DNA of 46,814 nt from Xenorhabdus griffiniae. Lineage in GTDB: Bacteria > Pseudomonadota > Gammaproteobacteria > Enterobacterales > Enterobacteriaceae. Below, piece by piece: positions 24,501 through 33,393 of the stretch (position 1 is the stretch's first letter; each line of letters opens with the position of its first letter). The DNA is taken from contig NZ_JADEUF010000017.1 of assembly GCF_015163655.1 (NCBI RefSeq), positions 1 through 46,814 of the forward strand, read 5' to 3'. The position numbers and the translations under genes were made by a program. The notes beneath the pieces were generated by a model. It was not told the origin of the DNA, searched no databases, and saw only the letters and a program-made list of their open reading frames with translations.

Positions 24501-27500
24501 TTGCAGAATACGATCCCCCAAACCAGGTTCACTGATCTGGCAATGAGCATGGATAAGGCTGACAACATTGCGATGTTCCAGCATGACGCCTTTGGGGTTA
24601 CCGGTTGAACCCGAAGTGTAGATGATATAGGCCAAATGATGCGGCTGAACGCCTGTTTGCCTGCTGTCAGGGTTATAAACAGGCTGTTTTTGCAGATTAT
24701 CTTGGTAAGTTTCATCATCCAGCAGCCAGATGGGAATATCTTGTATTGGTAAGCGTGTCTGTAAATGTTTCTGAGTCAGCAATATGGCAGGCTTGCTGTC
24801 TGACAATTGATAAATCAGCCGTTCGGCAGGATATTCTGGATCAAGCGGAATGTAACCGGCACCGGCTTTTAAGATCCCAAACAGCCCAATAATCATGTCC
24901 AAACCCCGTTCAACCTGAATTGCTACGCGGTCATCGGAACGTACACCAAAAGCAATCAAACGATGTGCCAGTTGGTTGGCACGGCAGTTCAGTTCTTCAT
25001 AACTTAAGGTTTGTTCTTCAAAGATCACCGCCGTAGCATCTGGTGTGCGTTGTACCTGAGCTTCGAACAGTTGGTGAATCAAGGTATTATGCGGAAAATC
25101 AGCTTGAGGCGTATTGAAATCAACCAATAATTGTTGGCGTTCTGCAACGGATAACATCGGCAGGTGAGCAATAGCCTGTGTTTCATTCGTTGTCATAGCA
25201 GTCAGTACATTATTGAGATAACTGACCATGCGTTCAACTGTCGTCCGGTCGAACAGGCTTGATGCATATTCCAGATAACCACTGAGACTATCCTGGTTTT
25301 CGGTCAGTGACAGTGTCAGGTCAAAATACGCGCTGCGATGTGGAGGCACCATCTTCGAGACAGATAAACCCGGTAACTCAAGGGATTGAGTGGGGGTATT
25401 GTTCAGGGCCAGCATAACCTGAAAAATCGGGTTGTAGCTCAAGCTGCGTTCGGGTTTTAGGGTTTCCACCAATTGTTCAAATGGTAGATCTTGATGTGCA
25501 TAAGCTGCCAGCGTCTGTTTACGAACGTGAGCGAGTAGATTTGCCACCGAGTTGCATTGTTCCAGTTCGATACGTACAGGCAGGGTATTGGCAAAAAAGC
25601 CGATCAAGCCTTCAAGTTCATTCAATGAACGGTTGGCAACGGGGGTGCCAATGACAATATCATCTTGTCTGCTCAAACGGGCAAGTACGATGCTCCAGGC
25701 TGTAAGCAAGGTCATAAATAATGTGGCATCCTGCCGTTGTCCGAGCGCTTTGAGAGCCGACAATAAATCAGCATTCAAGTGAACGGGCACATAAGCGCCG
25801 GTGTAACTTTGTTCTGGCGGGCGTGGGTGATCAATCGGGAGAGTCAGCAATGTCGGTGCGTTTTGCAGTTGTTTCTGCCAGAAATCCCGTTGTGCAGTCA
25901 GAGCCTCATCTCGTAGCCATTTTTGTTGCCAGACGGCATAGTCTGCATACTGGATAGGTAAGTGAGGTAAAGGATCGCCACATTTCCCTTGTGCGGTACG
26001 GTAGAGGGCACTCAGTTCGCGGAACAAGATCCCTACTGACCAGCCATCGGTAATGATGTGATGCTGGGTAAGGATCAACACATGTTCTTCATCAGTCAGT
26101 TGCAGTAAATGACCTCGAATCATTGGCTCATTAGCGAAATCGAATGGGGTTTGTGTTTCAAGTTCCGCTAATTCGTTAATACGGCTCAGACGAGACGTTT
26201 CGTCTAGCCTGCGCAGATCATGGCAGGTGAGAGAAAAACCCGTGTCTGCATTATCGATGTGTTGGTAAGGTTGGTCATCAAGCAGGACAAAACGGGTGCG
26301 CAAACTTTCATGCCGGCTAACGAGTTGGTCAAGTGCAGCCGTAAACGCAGTATAATCGAGCTTTCCGCTGAGATGCAGGATTATCGGAATATGATAGGCC
26401 AGATTGGCTTTGCTGTTGAGTCTGGCAAGGAACCACAAGCGTTGCTGGGAGAAAGAAAGCGGTAACGGTTGATTGCGATCGGTAACGGGAATAACGATTT
26501 GCGCTGTGACAGGCGTGTCGATGAGCAAGGCAGCTAAATCGGCCAGAACCGGATGGGAAAAAAGTTGCTGCAAGTGCAGTTCTCGCGCCAGTCTCTGGCG
26601 TATTCGTGCGGCAAGCTGAATGGCGAGCAAAGAATGACCACCAAGGTCAAAGAAATGATCATGACGACCGACTTGTGCCAGTTTCAGCAATTCTTGCCAA
26701 ATTCCGGCCAGCGCTGTTTCTATGTCTCCGATGGGCGCTGCATAATTGCGTGTCGCGAGTGCTGTTTGATCTGGCATTGGCAGGGCCTGACGGTTGATTT
26801 TGCCATTGGGTGTTAATGGAAAAGCATCAAGCGTGACAAAGGCACTAGGCAGCATATATTCGGCAAGGTGTTGTGCCAGTTGCTGGCGTAGTTCTGCGGG
26901 GACCCGTGTCGCATTGGGTTCGGCGAGCAGATAAGCAATCAGCCGCTTTTCATTGGGTGTCTCTTCGCGGACAACCACAACCGCGTCCCGCACACCGCGA
27001 CATTGCGCTAATGTCGTCTCAATTTCACCAAGTTCGATGCGGAAACCACGTATCTTGACCTGAAAATCATTACGGCCAAGATATTCAATATTGCCATCAG
27101 GCAACCAACGCGCCAGATCACCACTTTTGTATAAGCGGGCATCAGGATCTGAAGAAAAAGGATCAGCAAGGAAGCGTTCAGTGGTTAACTCTGGAAGGTT
27201 CAGATAACCGCGGGCAACACCGATGCCGCCAATGTAAAGTTCGCCTGTAACACCGATTGGCACGGGTTTTTGGTGACTATCAAGCAAATAAATTTGGATA
27301 TTGGCTATGGGCTTTCCAATCGGTACTCGTCCGATATACCGTTCTGGCACGCATTGCCAGGCGGTGACATGGATCGCAGCTTCAGTTGGGCCATATAAAT
27401 TGTGTAACTGGCAGTGAGCAAAATGGGACAGACATTTCTGCTGCAAGACATAAGGAAACTCTTCACCACTGCATAAAATATGACGCAAGGAAGGACAACA

Positions 27501-30500
27501 ACCGGCAGGAATAGCATGGACAAATTGCTGGAGCATGGCGGGCACGAAGTAGATAAGCGTAATCCGATGTTTTTCTATTTCAGACCGTAAATAGTGCGGA
27601 TCTTTATGACCATCGGGACGAGCCAGAATCAATTTGGCCCCAAACATCAGGGGCGGGAATAGCTCCCAAACAGAAACATCAAAACTAAATGGTGTTTTCT
27701 GCAAGATCCGATCCTGCGGAGTTAATTGATAAGTCTTCTGTGACCAGAGCAGACCATTCACGACACTACGGTGTTCGTTCATAACCCCTTTGGGCAAACC
27801 AGTTGAACCAGAGGTATAAATCACATAAGCCAGATGGTGTGGGGTTAGGCCAAGCACTTTGGGATCTGGGTTGCTACTTGGCATGTTTGTGGTAAGGAAT
27901 GTAAGGTTACTGAGATCGACAATGGGTACGTTGGTCAGTTGATTAACTAACATTGTTTGACTGAGTAAGGCAACGGGAGCGGCATCTTCAAGTATATAAG
28001 CCAGTCGTTCGGCCGGATAGCCTGGATCGAGCGGGACATAAGCCCCACCAGCCTTAAGGATAGCGAGTAATCCCACCATCATGACGGGACTGCGATCAGC
28101 ACAAATCGCTACCCGATCATCCGGACGGACACCCAAGGTAATCAGATAATGCGCTAAACAATTGGCTTGACGGTTCAGTTCAACATAACTCAATGATTGC
28201 TCTTCAAAGATGACCGCAATCGCATCGGGATTTTGCTGTACTTGCTTTTCAAACAGTTGATGAATAAATGTGTCTTGTGAGAAGTCGGTTGCTGTATTTT
28301 GAGAGAATACAAAGTCTGGAGACGGTGGAAGCGTGTTGAAATCCACCAACACTTGTTGACGTTCTGCGCTGGGTAAAATCGAAATAGCCAAAATGGGCTG
28401 GTGGGGTGAGGTTTCCAGCGCTTCGACCAGTCCCGTCAGGGCAGTCGTCATATAGCCGATCAGCCGAATCGGATCGATGCCCGATACGGTTTGCGCAACT
28501 AAACTAAATCCATCGCCCCAATCATCCACAAATAAACCAATAGGGTAATTGATTCTCTCTTCTACCATCAGCAGACGTACACCTTCCCATTTAGCCAGGG
28601 TCGTATCCGCCTGGCTATGCCGATAGTTGAGTAGTGTGTTAAAGAGCGGCAAAGGGGGGATCACGCTACTGCAATGTTGGGCCAGTGTCAGTGTCGCCTG
28701 TTCGTATTCCAGTAACCTCATCAAATTGAGGTAAGTTTCTTGAACGATCGCTTGTGCACTATTATCTGTCAGCCCGATCCGAATGGGTAATGTATTGATA
28801 AGCAGCCCCATCATTTGATCGACGCCGGTACGGCCCTGCATACGCCCCAACAATACCGTACCGAAGACGACATCGTCGCGGCCACTGGTTTTTGCCAGCA
28901 CCAGCGCTAAAGCAACATGAAACAATATACTGGGGCTGACACCCTGACGTCGGGCTTGTGTGCGAATGGCTCTGGACAGCGCCATATCCAGTGGCTGTCT
29001 GGCCTCGGTTATCTGCTTATCCTCACTGTGAATATCCAGTATCCCGAAAGGTGCTGTTGGTGCATCTATGTCAGAGAGTACCTTATGAAAATAAGCTTCA
29101 TGATCTGAAGCCGGCGTATGCAGGCATTGGGCGACAAAATTACGATAAGGCAATACTGGAGGTAATTTTTCAGCATGACAGTTGTCAGGATGTTCATTGT
29201 CGCTATGGTCAGGTAACAATGCATCAATTTCATCAATGATGCGTTCCAGTGCGACATGATCACAGACTAAATGATGGATGCACAAAACCAGTAACCATTC
29301 ATCCTGATGCGGGTTATAGGCGATATCAGCGGAGAAGAGGGGGGCCTGACTCACATCAAGACGGTACTGCTGTGGATCGGTACGCGCCAGTAATTGGCAA
29401 GGGATATCCTGTTCGTCATTGGGTAAGTATGTATTAATGTTCAAAGCTGCTTGTCGCCAGACGACTTGGACTGGCTGTGCTAACCCCTGCCAGTAGATTG
29501 AAGTGTGCAGAATATCGTGACGGTCAATGACTTGTTGTAAGGTTGCCAAAAAGGTATCGAGCCGTTCGCAGGTGTTGAAGGCAAGCAACTCGCGTAACAG
29601 ATAAGTATCGCCCTGTTTTTGCAACAGATGATGGAACAAAATTCCTTCCTGTAGCGGTGCGAGAGGATAAATATCCTGGATATTGGCCGCACCACCAGGG
29701 ATCGTCGCGGCGATGGCATCAATCTCGTGTTGGGATAAGGACACTAAAGTCAACATGTCGGGGGTAATGGCAGTACAGCCGTCAGGGATAAGGTTGGGGG
29801 GTACAGTGAATATCGTGGTATTTTCTTGTTCTGTATTCCCTTGAACCGTGTCTTTTTGAACTGACAGTAGCGCTTTTGCCATCTCTTTCAAGACAGGTTT
29901 AGTGAAGATAACCTGAATATCAAGACACCATCCCAATTCACGTAGTTTTTCGATCAGGCTAACAGCTATCAGCGAGTGCCCGCCAAGCTCGAAAAAGTGA
30001 TCGCAGCGGCTGACATATTTCACGCCAAGCAATATTTGCCAAATTTGACTCAGAAGGGTTTCTGCTTCACCTATGGGCGCCTGATAACTGCGTGTGACGA
30101 TTGCCGTATGATCGGGTTTGGGAAGCGCCTGACGGTCAAGTTTGCCATTGGGTGTCAGTGGAAAGGCGTCAAGTGTCACGAAGGCACCGGGTATCATGTA
30201 TTCTGCAAGCTGTTGTGCCAGTTGCTGCCTTAATGCCATGGGTTCCAGTTCAACACCGGTTTGCGGTAATAAGTAGGCAACTAGCTGTTTTGATACTGAA
30301 CTGTTTTCATAAGGCAGCTTTTCACAAGGTAATACTACGGCTTCACGTACGCCGTGGCATTGCCGCAGTCTTGCTTCGATCTCTCCCAGCTCAATACGGA
30401 AACCACGCAGTTTGATCTGGAAATCATTCCGGCCGAGATATTCAATTTTGCCATCGGGGAGCCAACGTCCCAGATCACCGGTTTTGTACATACGAGCATT

Positions 30501-33083
30501 GTGCTCAGAAGCGAGCGGGTTGATGAGAAAACGTTCAGCAGTAAGTTCAGGACGGTTCAGGTAACCGCGGGCAACACCGACGCCAGCGATATATATTTCT
30601 CCTACAACTCCGCGCGGCACGGGTTGACCGTGCATATCAAGGATATAGATCTGAGTATTGGCGATAGGACGGCCAATCGGCGGGGCATGATTTCCCTGAT
30701 TTTCACATCGACAAAGAGTCGCACAAACAGTGGCTTCCGTCGGGCCATAGGCATTGATCATCTGTCGTCCTTGTGCCCAGCGTTTGGTCAGCGTAGGCGG
30801 ACACGCTTCTCCTCCCACGATTAAGGTTTGCAGGGTTGCCGGAAGCGAGTCCATAGTTGCCAGAGCCGTGGGGGATAAGAGGGCATGAGTAATGGCGTGA
30901 GTCTCTAAGTAGTGAGACAGCGTTGTTCCCGGCAGCAAGTTTTCCCGTCTGGCAAGATAAAGGCGAGCGCCCGCCAACAGAGCCATACAACATTCCCAAA
31001 TACAGGCATCGAAACTGTTTGAGGCAAATTGCAAGATCCGACTGTCTGGAGAGATGGTGAGTATGTCTTGCTGAGTAGTAATCAAGTTACACAAACTGCG
31101 ATGTTCGATCATGACGCCTTTGGGCTGCCCTGTAGAGCCTGAAGTATAGATAACATAAGCCAGATGACGGGAGGTCAGTCCTAAGGTTTGAACCTCTGGA
31201 TTTACTTCCGATTTTTCATCCAAAACAGAATCGTCTGGAATATCAAGCAGAATGGTTGGCAGGTGACTATTCCCTATTTCTGTCATCGTTGTTTGAGTAA
31301 TCAGCGCCACGGGAGCGGAGTCATTGAGCATATAGGTCAGCCGTGTGGCTGGATAAGTCGGATCAAGGGGAACAAAAGCTCCACCGGCCTTGAGGATACC
31401 TAATAAACCGATCACCATTTCCAGACTACGCTCAATACAAATTGCCACTCGATCATCAGGACGTACGCCGAGAGCAATCAGATGATGCGCCAGACGATTG
31501 GCACGTTTATTTAGTTCATCGTAGCTTAACGATTGCTCTTCAAAGACCGCGGCGATGGCATCGGGTGTGCGTCGTACTTGTGCTTCGAACAGTTGATGAA
31601 TCAGAGTATCTTGCGGAAACTCGGCGTGGGTGGCGTTGAAATCCACTAATACCTGCTGATGCTCGATGTCGGGCAGAATTGGCAGATTGACTATTTTGGT
31701 CTGCGTAAGAGAAGGCATCTCCAGAGAAGTGAGAGCGGCATCAAGCAGGACAGCAAGACGGGAGCGGAGCGTCATAACTTCCGTGCTACTCAGATAATCA
31801 GGAGAATAATAGAACTCAATGGAAATCGGGGAACAGCTCTCTTCAGAACGGGCGGTGTTTGTGTATTGCTTCATTCTGATACAAAGAGGGTAGGGGACAC
31901 CAGAATGTAGTTCTAATTGTTTGACGCTGACGTCTTTTCCTGCCATATGCAAATTGGCTTTAAAGGGTTCGAGAGATAAAGTTACATCAAATAATCGTGC
32001 ATTTCCTGCTTGTTGGCGCGCGTGTATTTGTCGGTTAAGTTCTGCGATGGGAAAGCGTTGATGCTCATGGCAAAGACTCATTTCGGTTGCAGCTTTGCGC
32101 ATGACATCACGAAATGTATCCTCTGGCGAAAGGGTGATGCCAATGGGGAGTACGGAGGCGAACATACCCATCGTGGATTTTTGTCGCGTATTTTTGCGGT
32201 TGTGTACAGGAATACCAATAACAATGTCATTGACATCTGCTGTTCGTGCAAAGTAGCAGGCCAGAATGGCATACATGAAATGCAGGAAAGGCAATCCCTG
32301 TCCGCCAGCTACTTTTTCGATACGTTTAAACAAAGCCTGGTCGATGGCCCAAATAACAGGTTTGGTTTGTTTATGGTTTGTCGTGTTATTGAAATTGGCC
32401 GGCTGGAGCAAGGGAGGAGGCTGGTTTTCATAGCGTTTTAACCAAAATTGCTGATCGTGTGAGTAGTGTTCAGAAGCCAGGTAATTGAGGTTATCCGTAA
32501 TAAAATCCAGATAAGAGTGAGCAGAATTGTTCAGGATTTCTCCATTCATCAGGCGATTATAGGCATCGATAACCTGATTGATGAGTATGAACATACCTGT
32601 GCCATCAATGACTAAATGATGACAGCAAAATTGCCAGTACCGATAGCTATTGCTGACGCGCAATAAATTGGAGCGCCACAGTGTTTCATTCAGGCGAAAT
32701 GGACGTATGAACTCGTCATCCATGTATTGCTTTGCTCTGGTTTCAGCATCTGGATGTAATGAAAAATCCTGTATATCCACGGCTACAGGGAGAGGACGAA
32801 CAACCTTTTGCCTGGGTAAAGCGTGGGTGTTGAGAAATTGCAAACGCAGAGTGTCATGACAGTAAACAACAGATTCAAAGGCACGGGCAAATAATGTTTC
32901 ATTCAATTCCCCTTCAATGCAGATAAAAATGCTGAGGTTGTAGTTGGAAGAATTGGGATGAATTGCCTGATCAAACCAGATGGCCTGCTGGGGAGAACTG
33001 AGGGGATAGGTAGACAAGGAGAGAGAATGGTTATTACAAGCGACTGAAGAAGTTTGTGAAGCGTTTTCGTGTAACATTTTCAT
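21516..33083 (-). CDS. Non-ribosomal peptide synthetase, C-A-T/C-A-T/C-A-T/C-T, no thioesterase
   Basis: This is a 3855-residue assembly-line enzyme. Domains in order: C1 (about 25-470, HHLVIDG at 155), A1 (500-985), T1 (S1037); C2 (1130-1590, HHLLQKQGD at 1151, HHLVCDH at 1270), A2 (1615-2095), T2 (S2151); C3 (2205-2640, HHIITDG at 2341), A3 (2680-3175), T3 (S3231); C4 (3310-3760, HHLLQPQGD at 3335, HHILNDH at 3454), T4 (S3817). All three A domains keep YTSGSTG and NGK. C2 and C4 carry HHLxxxxGD, the mark of dual epimerisation/condensation domains, so residues 1 and 3 are expected to be D. C3 looks LCL. By-eye A codes are DAWLIGAVCK, DVWYLSLIHK and DISNIGAITK. The start ATG at 33083 is close to AGGAG; the ATG at 33077 is the alternative. 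The product is unknown. Confidence 0.93.
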   Translation of the reverse strand: MKMLHENASQTSSVACNNHSLSLSTYPLSSPQQAIWFDQAIHPNSSNYNLSIFICIEGELNETLFARAFESVVYCHDTLRLQFLNTHALPRQKVVRPLPVAVDIQDFSLHPDAETRAKQYMDDEFIRPFRLNETLWRSNLLRVSNSYRYWQFCCHHLVIDGTGMFILINQVIDAYNRLMNGEILNNSAHSYLDFITDNLNYLASEHYSHDQQFWLKRYENQPPPLLQPANFNNTTNHKQTKPVIWAIDQALFKRIEKVAGGQGLPFLHFMYAILACYFARTADVNDIVIGIPVHNRKNTRQKSTMGMFASVLPIGITLSPEDTFRDVMRKAATEMSLCHEHQRFPIAELNRQIHARQQAGNARLFDVTLSLEPFKANLHMAGKDVSVKQLELHSGVPYPLCIRMKQYTNTARSEESCSPISIEFYYSPDYLSSTEVMTLRSRLAVLLDAALTSLEMPSLTQTKIVNLPILPDIEHQQVLVDFNATHAEFPQDTLIHQLFEAQVRRTPDAIAAVFEEQSLSYDELNKRANRLAHHLIALGVRPDDRVAICIERSLEMVIGLLGILKAGGAFVPLDPTYPATRLTYMLNDSAPVALITQTTMTEIGNSHLPTILLDIPDDSVLDEKSEVNPEVQTLGLTSRHLAYVIYTSGSTGQPKGVMIEHRSLCNLITTQQDILTISPDSRILQFASNSFDACIWECCMALLAGARLYLARRENLLPGTTLSHYLETHAITHALLSPTALATMDSLPATLQTLIVGGEACPPTLTKRWAQGRQMINAYGPTEATVCATLCRCENQGNHAPPIGRPIANTQIYILDMHGQPVPRGVVGEIYIAGVGVARGYLNRPELTAERFLINPLASEHNARMYKTGDLGRWLPDGKIEYLGRNDFQIKLRGFRIELGEIEARLRQCHGVREAVVLPCEKLPYENSSVSKQLVAYLLPQTGVELEPMALRQQLAQQLAEYMIPGAFVTLDAFPLTPNGKLDRQALPKPDHTAIVTRSYQAPIGEAETLLSQIWQILLGVKYVSRCDHFFELGGHSLIAVSLIEKLRELGWCLDIQVIFTKPVLKEMAKALLSVQKDTVQGNTEQENTTIFTVPPNLIPDGCTAITPDMLTLVSLSQHEIDAIAATIPGGAANIQDIYPLAPLQEGILFHHLLQKQGDTYLLRELLAFNTCERLDTFLATLQQVIDRHDILHTSIYWQGLAQPVQVVWRQAALNINTYLPNDEQDIPCQLLARTDPQQYRLDVSQAPLFSADIAYNPHQDEWLLVLCIHHLVCDHVALERIIDEIDALLPDHSDNEHPDNCHAEKLPPVLPYRNFVAQCLHTPASDHEAYFHKVLSDIDAPTAPFGILDIHSEDKQITEARQPLDMALSRAIRTQARRQGVSPSILFHVALALVLAKTSGRDDVVFGTVLLGRMQGRTGVDQMMGLLINTLPIRIGLTDNSAQAIVQETYLNLMRLLEYEQATLTLAQHCSSVIPPLPLFNTLLNYRHSQADTTLAKWEGVRLLMVEERINYPIGLFVDDWGDGFSLVAQTVSGIDPIRLIGYMTTALTGLVEALETSPHQPILAISILPSAERQQVLVDFNTLPPSPDFVFSQNTATDFSQDTFIHQLFEKQVQQNPDAIAVIFEEQSLSYVELNRQANCLAHYLITLGVRPDDRVAICADRSPVMMVGLLAILKAGGAYVPLDPGYPAERLAYILEDAAPVALLSQTMLVNQLTNVPIVDLSNLTFLTTNMPSSNPDPKVLGLTPHHLAYVIYTSGSTGLPKGVMNEHRSVVNGLLWSQKTYQLTPQDRILQKTPFSFDVSVWELFPPLMFGAKLILARPDGHKDPHYLRSEIEKHRITLIYFVPAMLQQFVHAIPAGCCPSLRHILCSGEEFPYVLQQKCLSHFAHCQLHNLYGPTEAAIHVTAWQCVPERYIGRVPIGKPIANIQIYLLDSHQKPVPIGVTGELYIGGIGVARGYLNLPELTTERFLADPFSSDPDARLYKSGDLARWLPDGNIEYLGRNDFQVKIRGFRIELGEIETTLAQCRGVRDAVVVVREETPNEKRLIAYLLAEPNATRVPAELRQQLAQHLAEYMLPSAFVTLDAFPLTPNGKINRQALPMPDQTALATRNYAAPIGDIETALAGIWQELLKLAQVGRHDHFFDLGGHSLLAIQLAARIRQRLARELHLQQLFSHPVLADLAALLIDTPVTAQIVIPVTDRNQPLPLSFSQQRLWFLARLNSKANLAYHIPIILHLSGKLDYTAFTAALDQLVSRHESLRTRFVLLDDQPYQHIDNADTGFSLTCHDLRRLDETSRLSRINELAELETQTPFDFANEPMIRGHLLQLTDEEHVLILTQHHIITDGWSVGILFRELSALYRTAQGKCGDPLPHLPIQYADYAVWQQKWLRDEALTAQRDFWQKQLQNAPTLLTLPIDHPRPPEQSYTGAYVPVHLNADLLSALKALGQRQDATLFMTLLTAWSIVLARLSRQDDIVIGTPVANRSLNELEGLIGFFANTLPVRIELEQCNSVANLLAHVRKQTLAAYAHQDLPFEQLVETLKPERSLSYNPIFQVMLALNNTPTQSLELPGLSVSKMVPPHRSAYFDLTLSLTENQDSLSGYLEYASSLFDRTTVERMVSYLNNVLTAMTTNETQAIAHLPMLSVAERQQLLVDFNTPQADFPHNTLIHQLFEAQVQRTPDATAVIFEEQTLSYEELNCRANQLAHRLIAFGVRSDDRVAIQVERGLDMIIGLFGILKAGAGYIPLDPEYPAERLIYQLSDSKPAILLTQKHLQTRLPIQDIPIWLLDDETYQDNLQKQPVYNPDSRQTGVQPHHLAYIIYTSGSTGNPKGVMLEHRNVVSLIHAHCQISEPGLGDRILQFVTFAFDISVSDIFPTLASGATLVLRPPSIKIPNSSFVDFLREQKVTIINIPTAFWHHWAQEMKAGRVGFSPYIHTVIVGGDKVEYRYLIDWLSCPETQSCRWFNAYGPTEITITATAIQIDKEMVIDKKYAPPITNNIPIGRPLSNTRIYILDAFCQPVPVGVSGEIYIGGMGVARGYSNQPALTAEKFIVDPFSEHPNARMYKTGDLARWRSDGNIEYLGRNDFQIKLRGYRIELEEIETRLMQCHGVREAIVLAREDKLGDKRLIAYLIAEPNIKLAPTELRQQLAQYLADYMLPSAFVTLDAFPLAPNGKINRQALPMPDQTSIATHTYEEPLSEMEIALAEIWQALLGLKKVGRYDHFFELGGHSLMAINLIERLRNRGCHLDIRTVFSTPTLAEMAKIIQVIQDDAPSLTVPPNLIPAGCTAITPDMLPLVSLTQREIDIIAATTPHGVNNIQDIYPLAPLQEGMLFHHLLQPQGDVYLLHLLLAFNTRERLDAFLAALQQVINRHDILRTAICWQGLTQPVQVVWRQASLRIRTFVPDNDKDVPSQLLAQTDPYQHRLDISQAPLLSADIAHDPDQDEWLLALCCHHILNDHISLDIIVAEINELLHHRTERLPPVLPYRHFIAQSLHMPMPDHAAYFRKVLADVDTPTTPFGILDVHSGDRPVTETSKPLGAALTRAIRKQARRQGVSPGILFHVALAQVLAKISGRDDVVFGTVLSGRMQGSADIERILGLFINTLPVRITLAGNSTQETVQTTYRSLTQLLEHEQAPLALAQRCSGVAHPLPLFNTLLNYRHSQPDVTNTLWEGIRLVTGRERTNYPIYLAIDDLGKGFLLTAQTISEIDPARLIADVTSALADLVKTLETEPQKPIMSIATLSATERQQLLTGFNAIQAELPQNALTSQSTIGTTSGYEAPLGDVETALAEIWQKLLKREQISRYDNFFALGGHSLIAIQLLARIREQDMEIPLATLFTHPTLCELASVISPN
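21519..23261 (-). other. NRPS terminal module lacking an adenylation domain (dual C/E-T)
   Basis: C4 is a dual-type domain with HHLLQPQGD and HHILNDH. After it the chain keeps the usual C-to-A linker (LLTGFNAIQAELPQNALTSQS, like LLVDFNTPQADFPHNTLIHQ before A3). It then jumps at S3772/T3773 (DNA near 21768) to the sequence that normally follows an A domain (TSGYEAPLGDVETALAEIW), then T4 with S3817. About 500 residues are missing without a frameshift. The protein stops 38 residues after S3817 with no TE, R or C domain. Confidence 0.88.
23304..26501 (-). other. NRPS module 3 (LCL-A-T)
   Basis: C3 begins LSFSQQRLWFLARL and has HHIITDGWS, typical of LCL domains. A3 differs from A1 and A2: FDISVSDIF, INIPTAFW, IVGGDKVEY and NAYGPTEITITA, giving code DISNIGAITK, which I cannot assign. 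T3 is FFELGGHSL, S3231. Confidence 0.8.
26529..29831 (-). other. NRPS module 2 (dual C/E-A-T)
   Basis: The C domain begins IQDIYPLAPLQEG and has HHLLQKQGD, fitting the dual epimerisation/condensation class. Its catalytic motif reads HHLVCDH, with H in place of the usual G. A2 has FDVSVWE, YFVPAML, LCSGEE and NLYGPTEAAIHV; the code DVWYLSLIHK is closest to Ser (DVWHLSLIDK) but differs at two positions, one of which (H331) is found in Thr codes. T2 is FFDLGGHSL, S2151. Confidence 0.8.
29889..33011 (-). other. NRPS module 1 (C-A-T)
   Basis: C1 starts YPLSSPQQAIWFDQ and has an intact HHLVIDG (155-161), so it may be a starter domain that N-acylates the first residue, since no upstream NRPS gene exists in the window. 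A1 has FDACIWE, LIVGGEA and NAYGPTEATVCA. The derived code DAWLIGAVCK resembles Phe and Leu codes. T1 is FFELGGHSL, S1037. Confidence 0.8.
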
Positions 33084-33193
33084 GACTCCTTTGTGTAATT
33101 ATTTGGTTTTTATTTGTTGCATCCGTTTGAAAATAAATGAAGTTATGCCTATAACTGTTTCTCTGTAAACATGAACGAGTTGTCGATGATTGG

Positions 33194-33216
33194 GTGTATT
33201 TCTGCGCTAAATACAC
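33194..33216. promoter_or_regulatory. Palindromic operator candidate upstream of the NRPS
   Basis: GTGTATTT (33194-33201) and AAATACAC (33209-33216) form a perfect 8-bp inverted repeat with a 7-base spacer, 111 bp upstream of the NRPS ATG. This size and symmetry fit a dimeric regulator. The regulator is unknown. The rest of 33084-33393 is AT-rich with no gene. Confidence 0.5.
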
Positions 33217-33349
33217 ACTTGATAGTAACATCTTGAAATTAAATTAACTGAAATAAATACCGTGTGTCGATATTTTTTTGTTACTTAAATGTTGATAATG
33301 AATGCGGGCGTTATAGCGGATGGTTAAAGCGGAATATCAGGACAAGATG

Positions 33350-33375
33350 GAAATTATCCCACCAGATTGGTGGGC
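33350..33375 (-). terminator. Terminator after fliR
   Basis: On the minus strand CCCACCA, a 3-base loop and TGGTGGG (33358-33374) are followed by ATAATTT, about 20 bases after the fliR stop. It should separate the flagellar operon from the NRPS gene. Confidence 0.6.
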
Positions 33376-33393
33376 TTATCAGAAAAATAACAG

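Noticed and set aside
22395..32441. Many plus-strand ORFs of 60-150 residues inside the NRPS gene
   Set aside because: They are antisense shadows of a high-quality NRPS reading frame, with no SD or family features.
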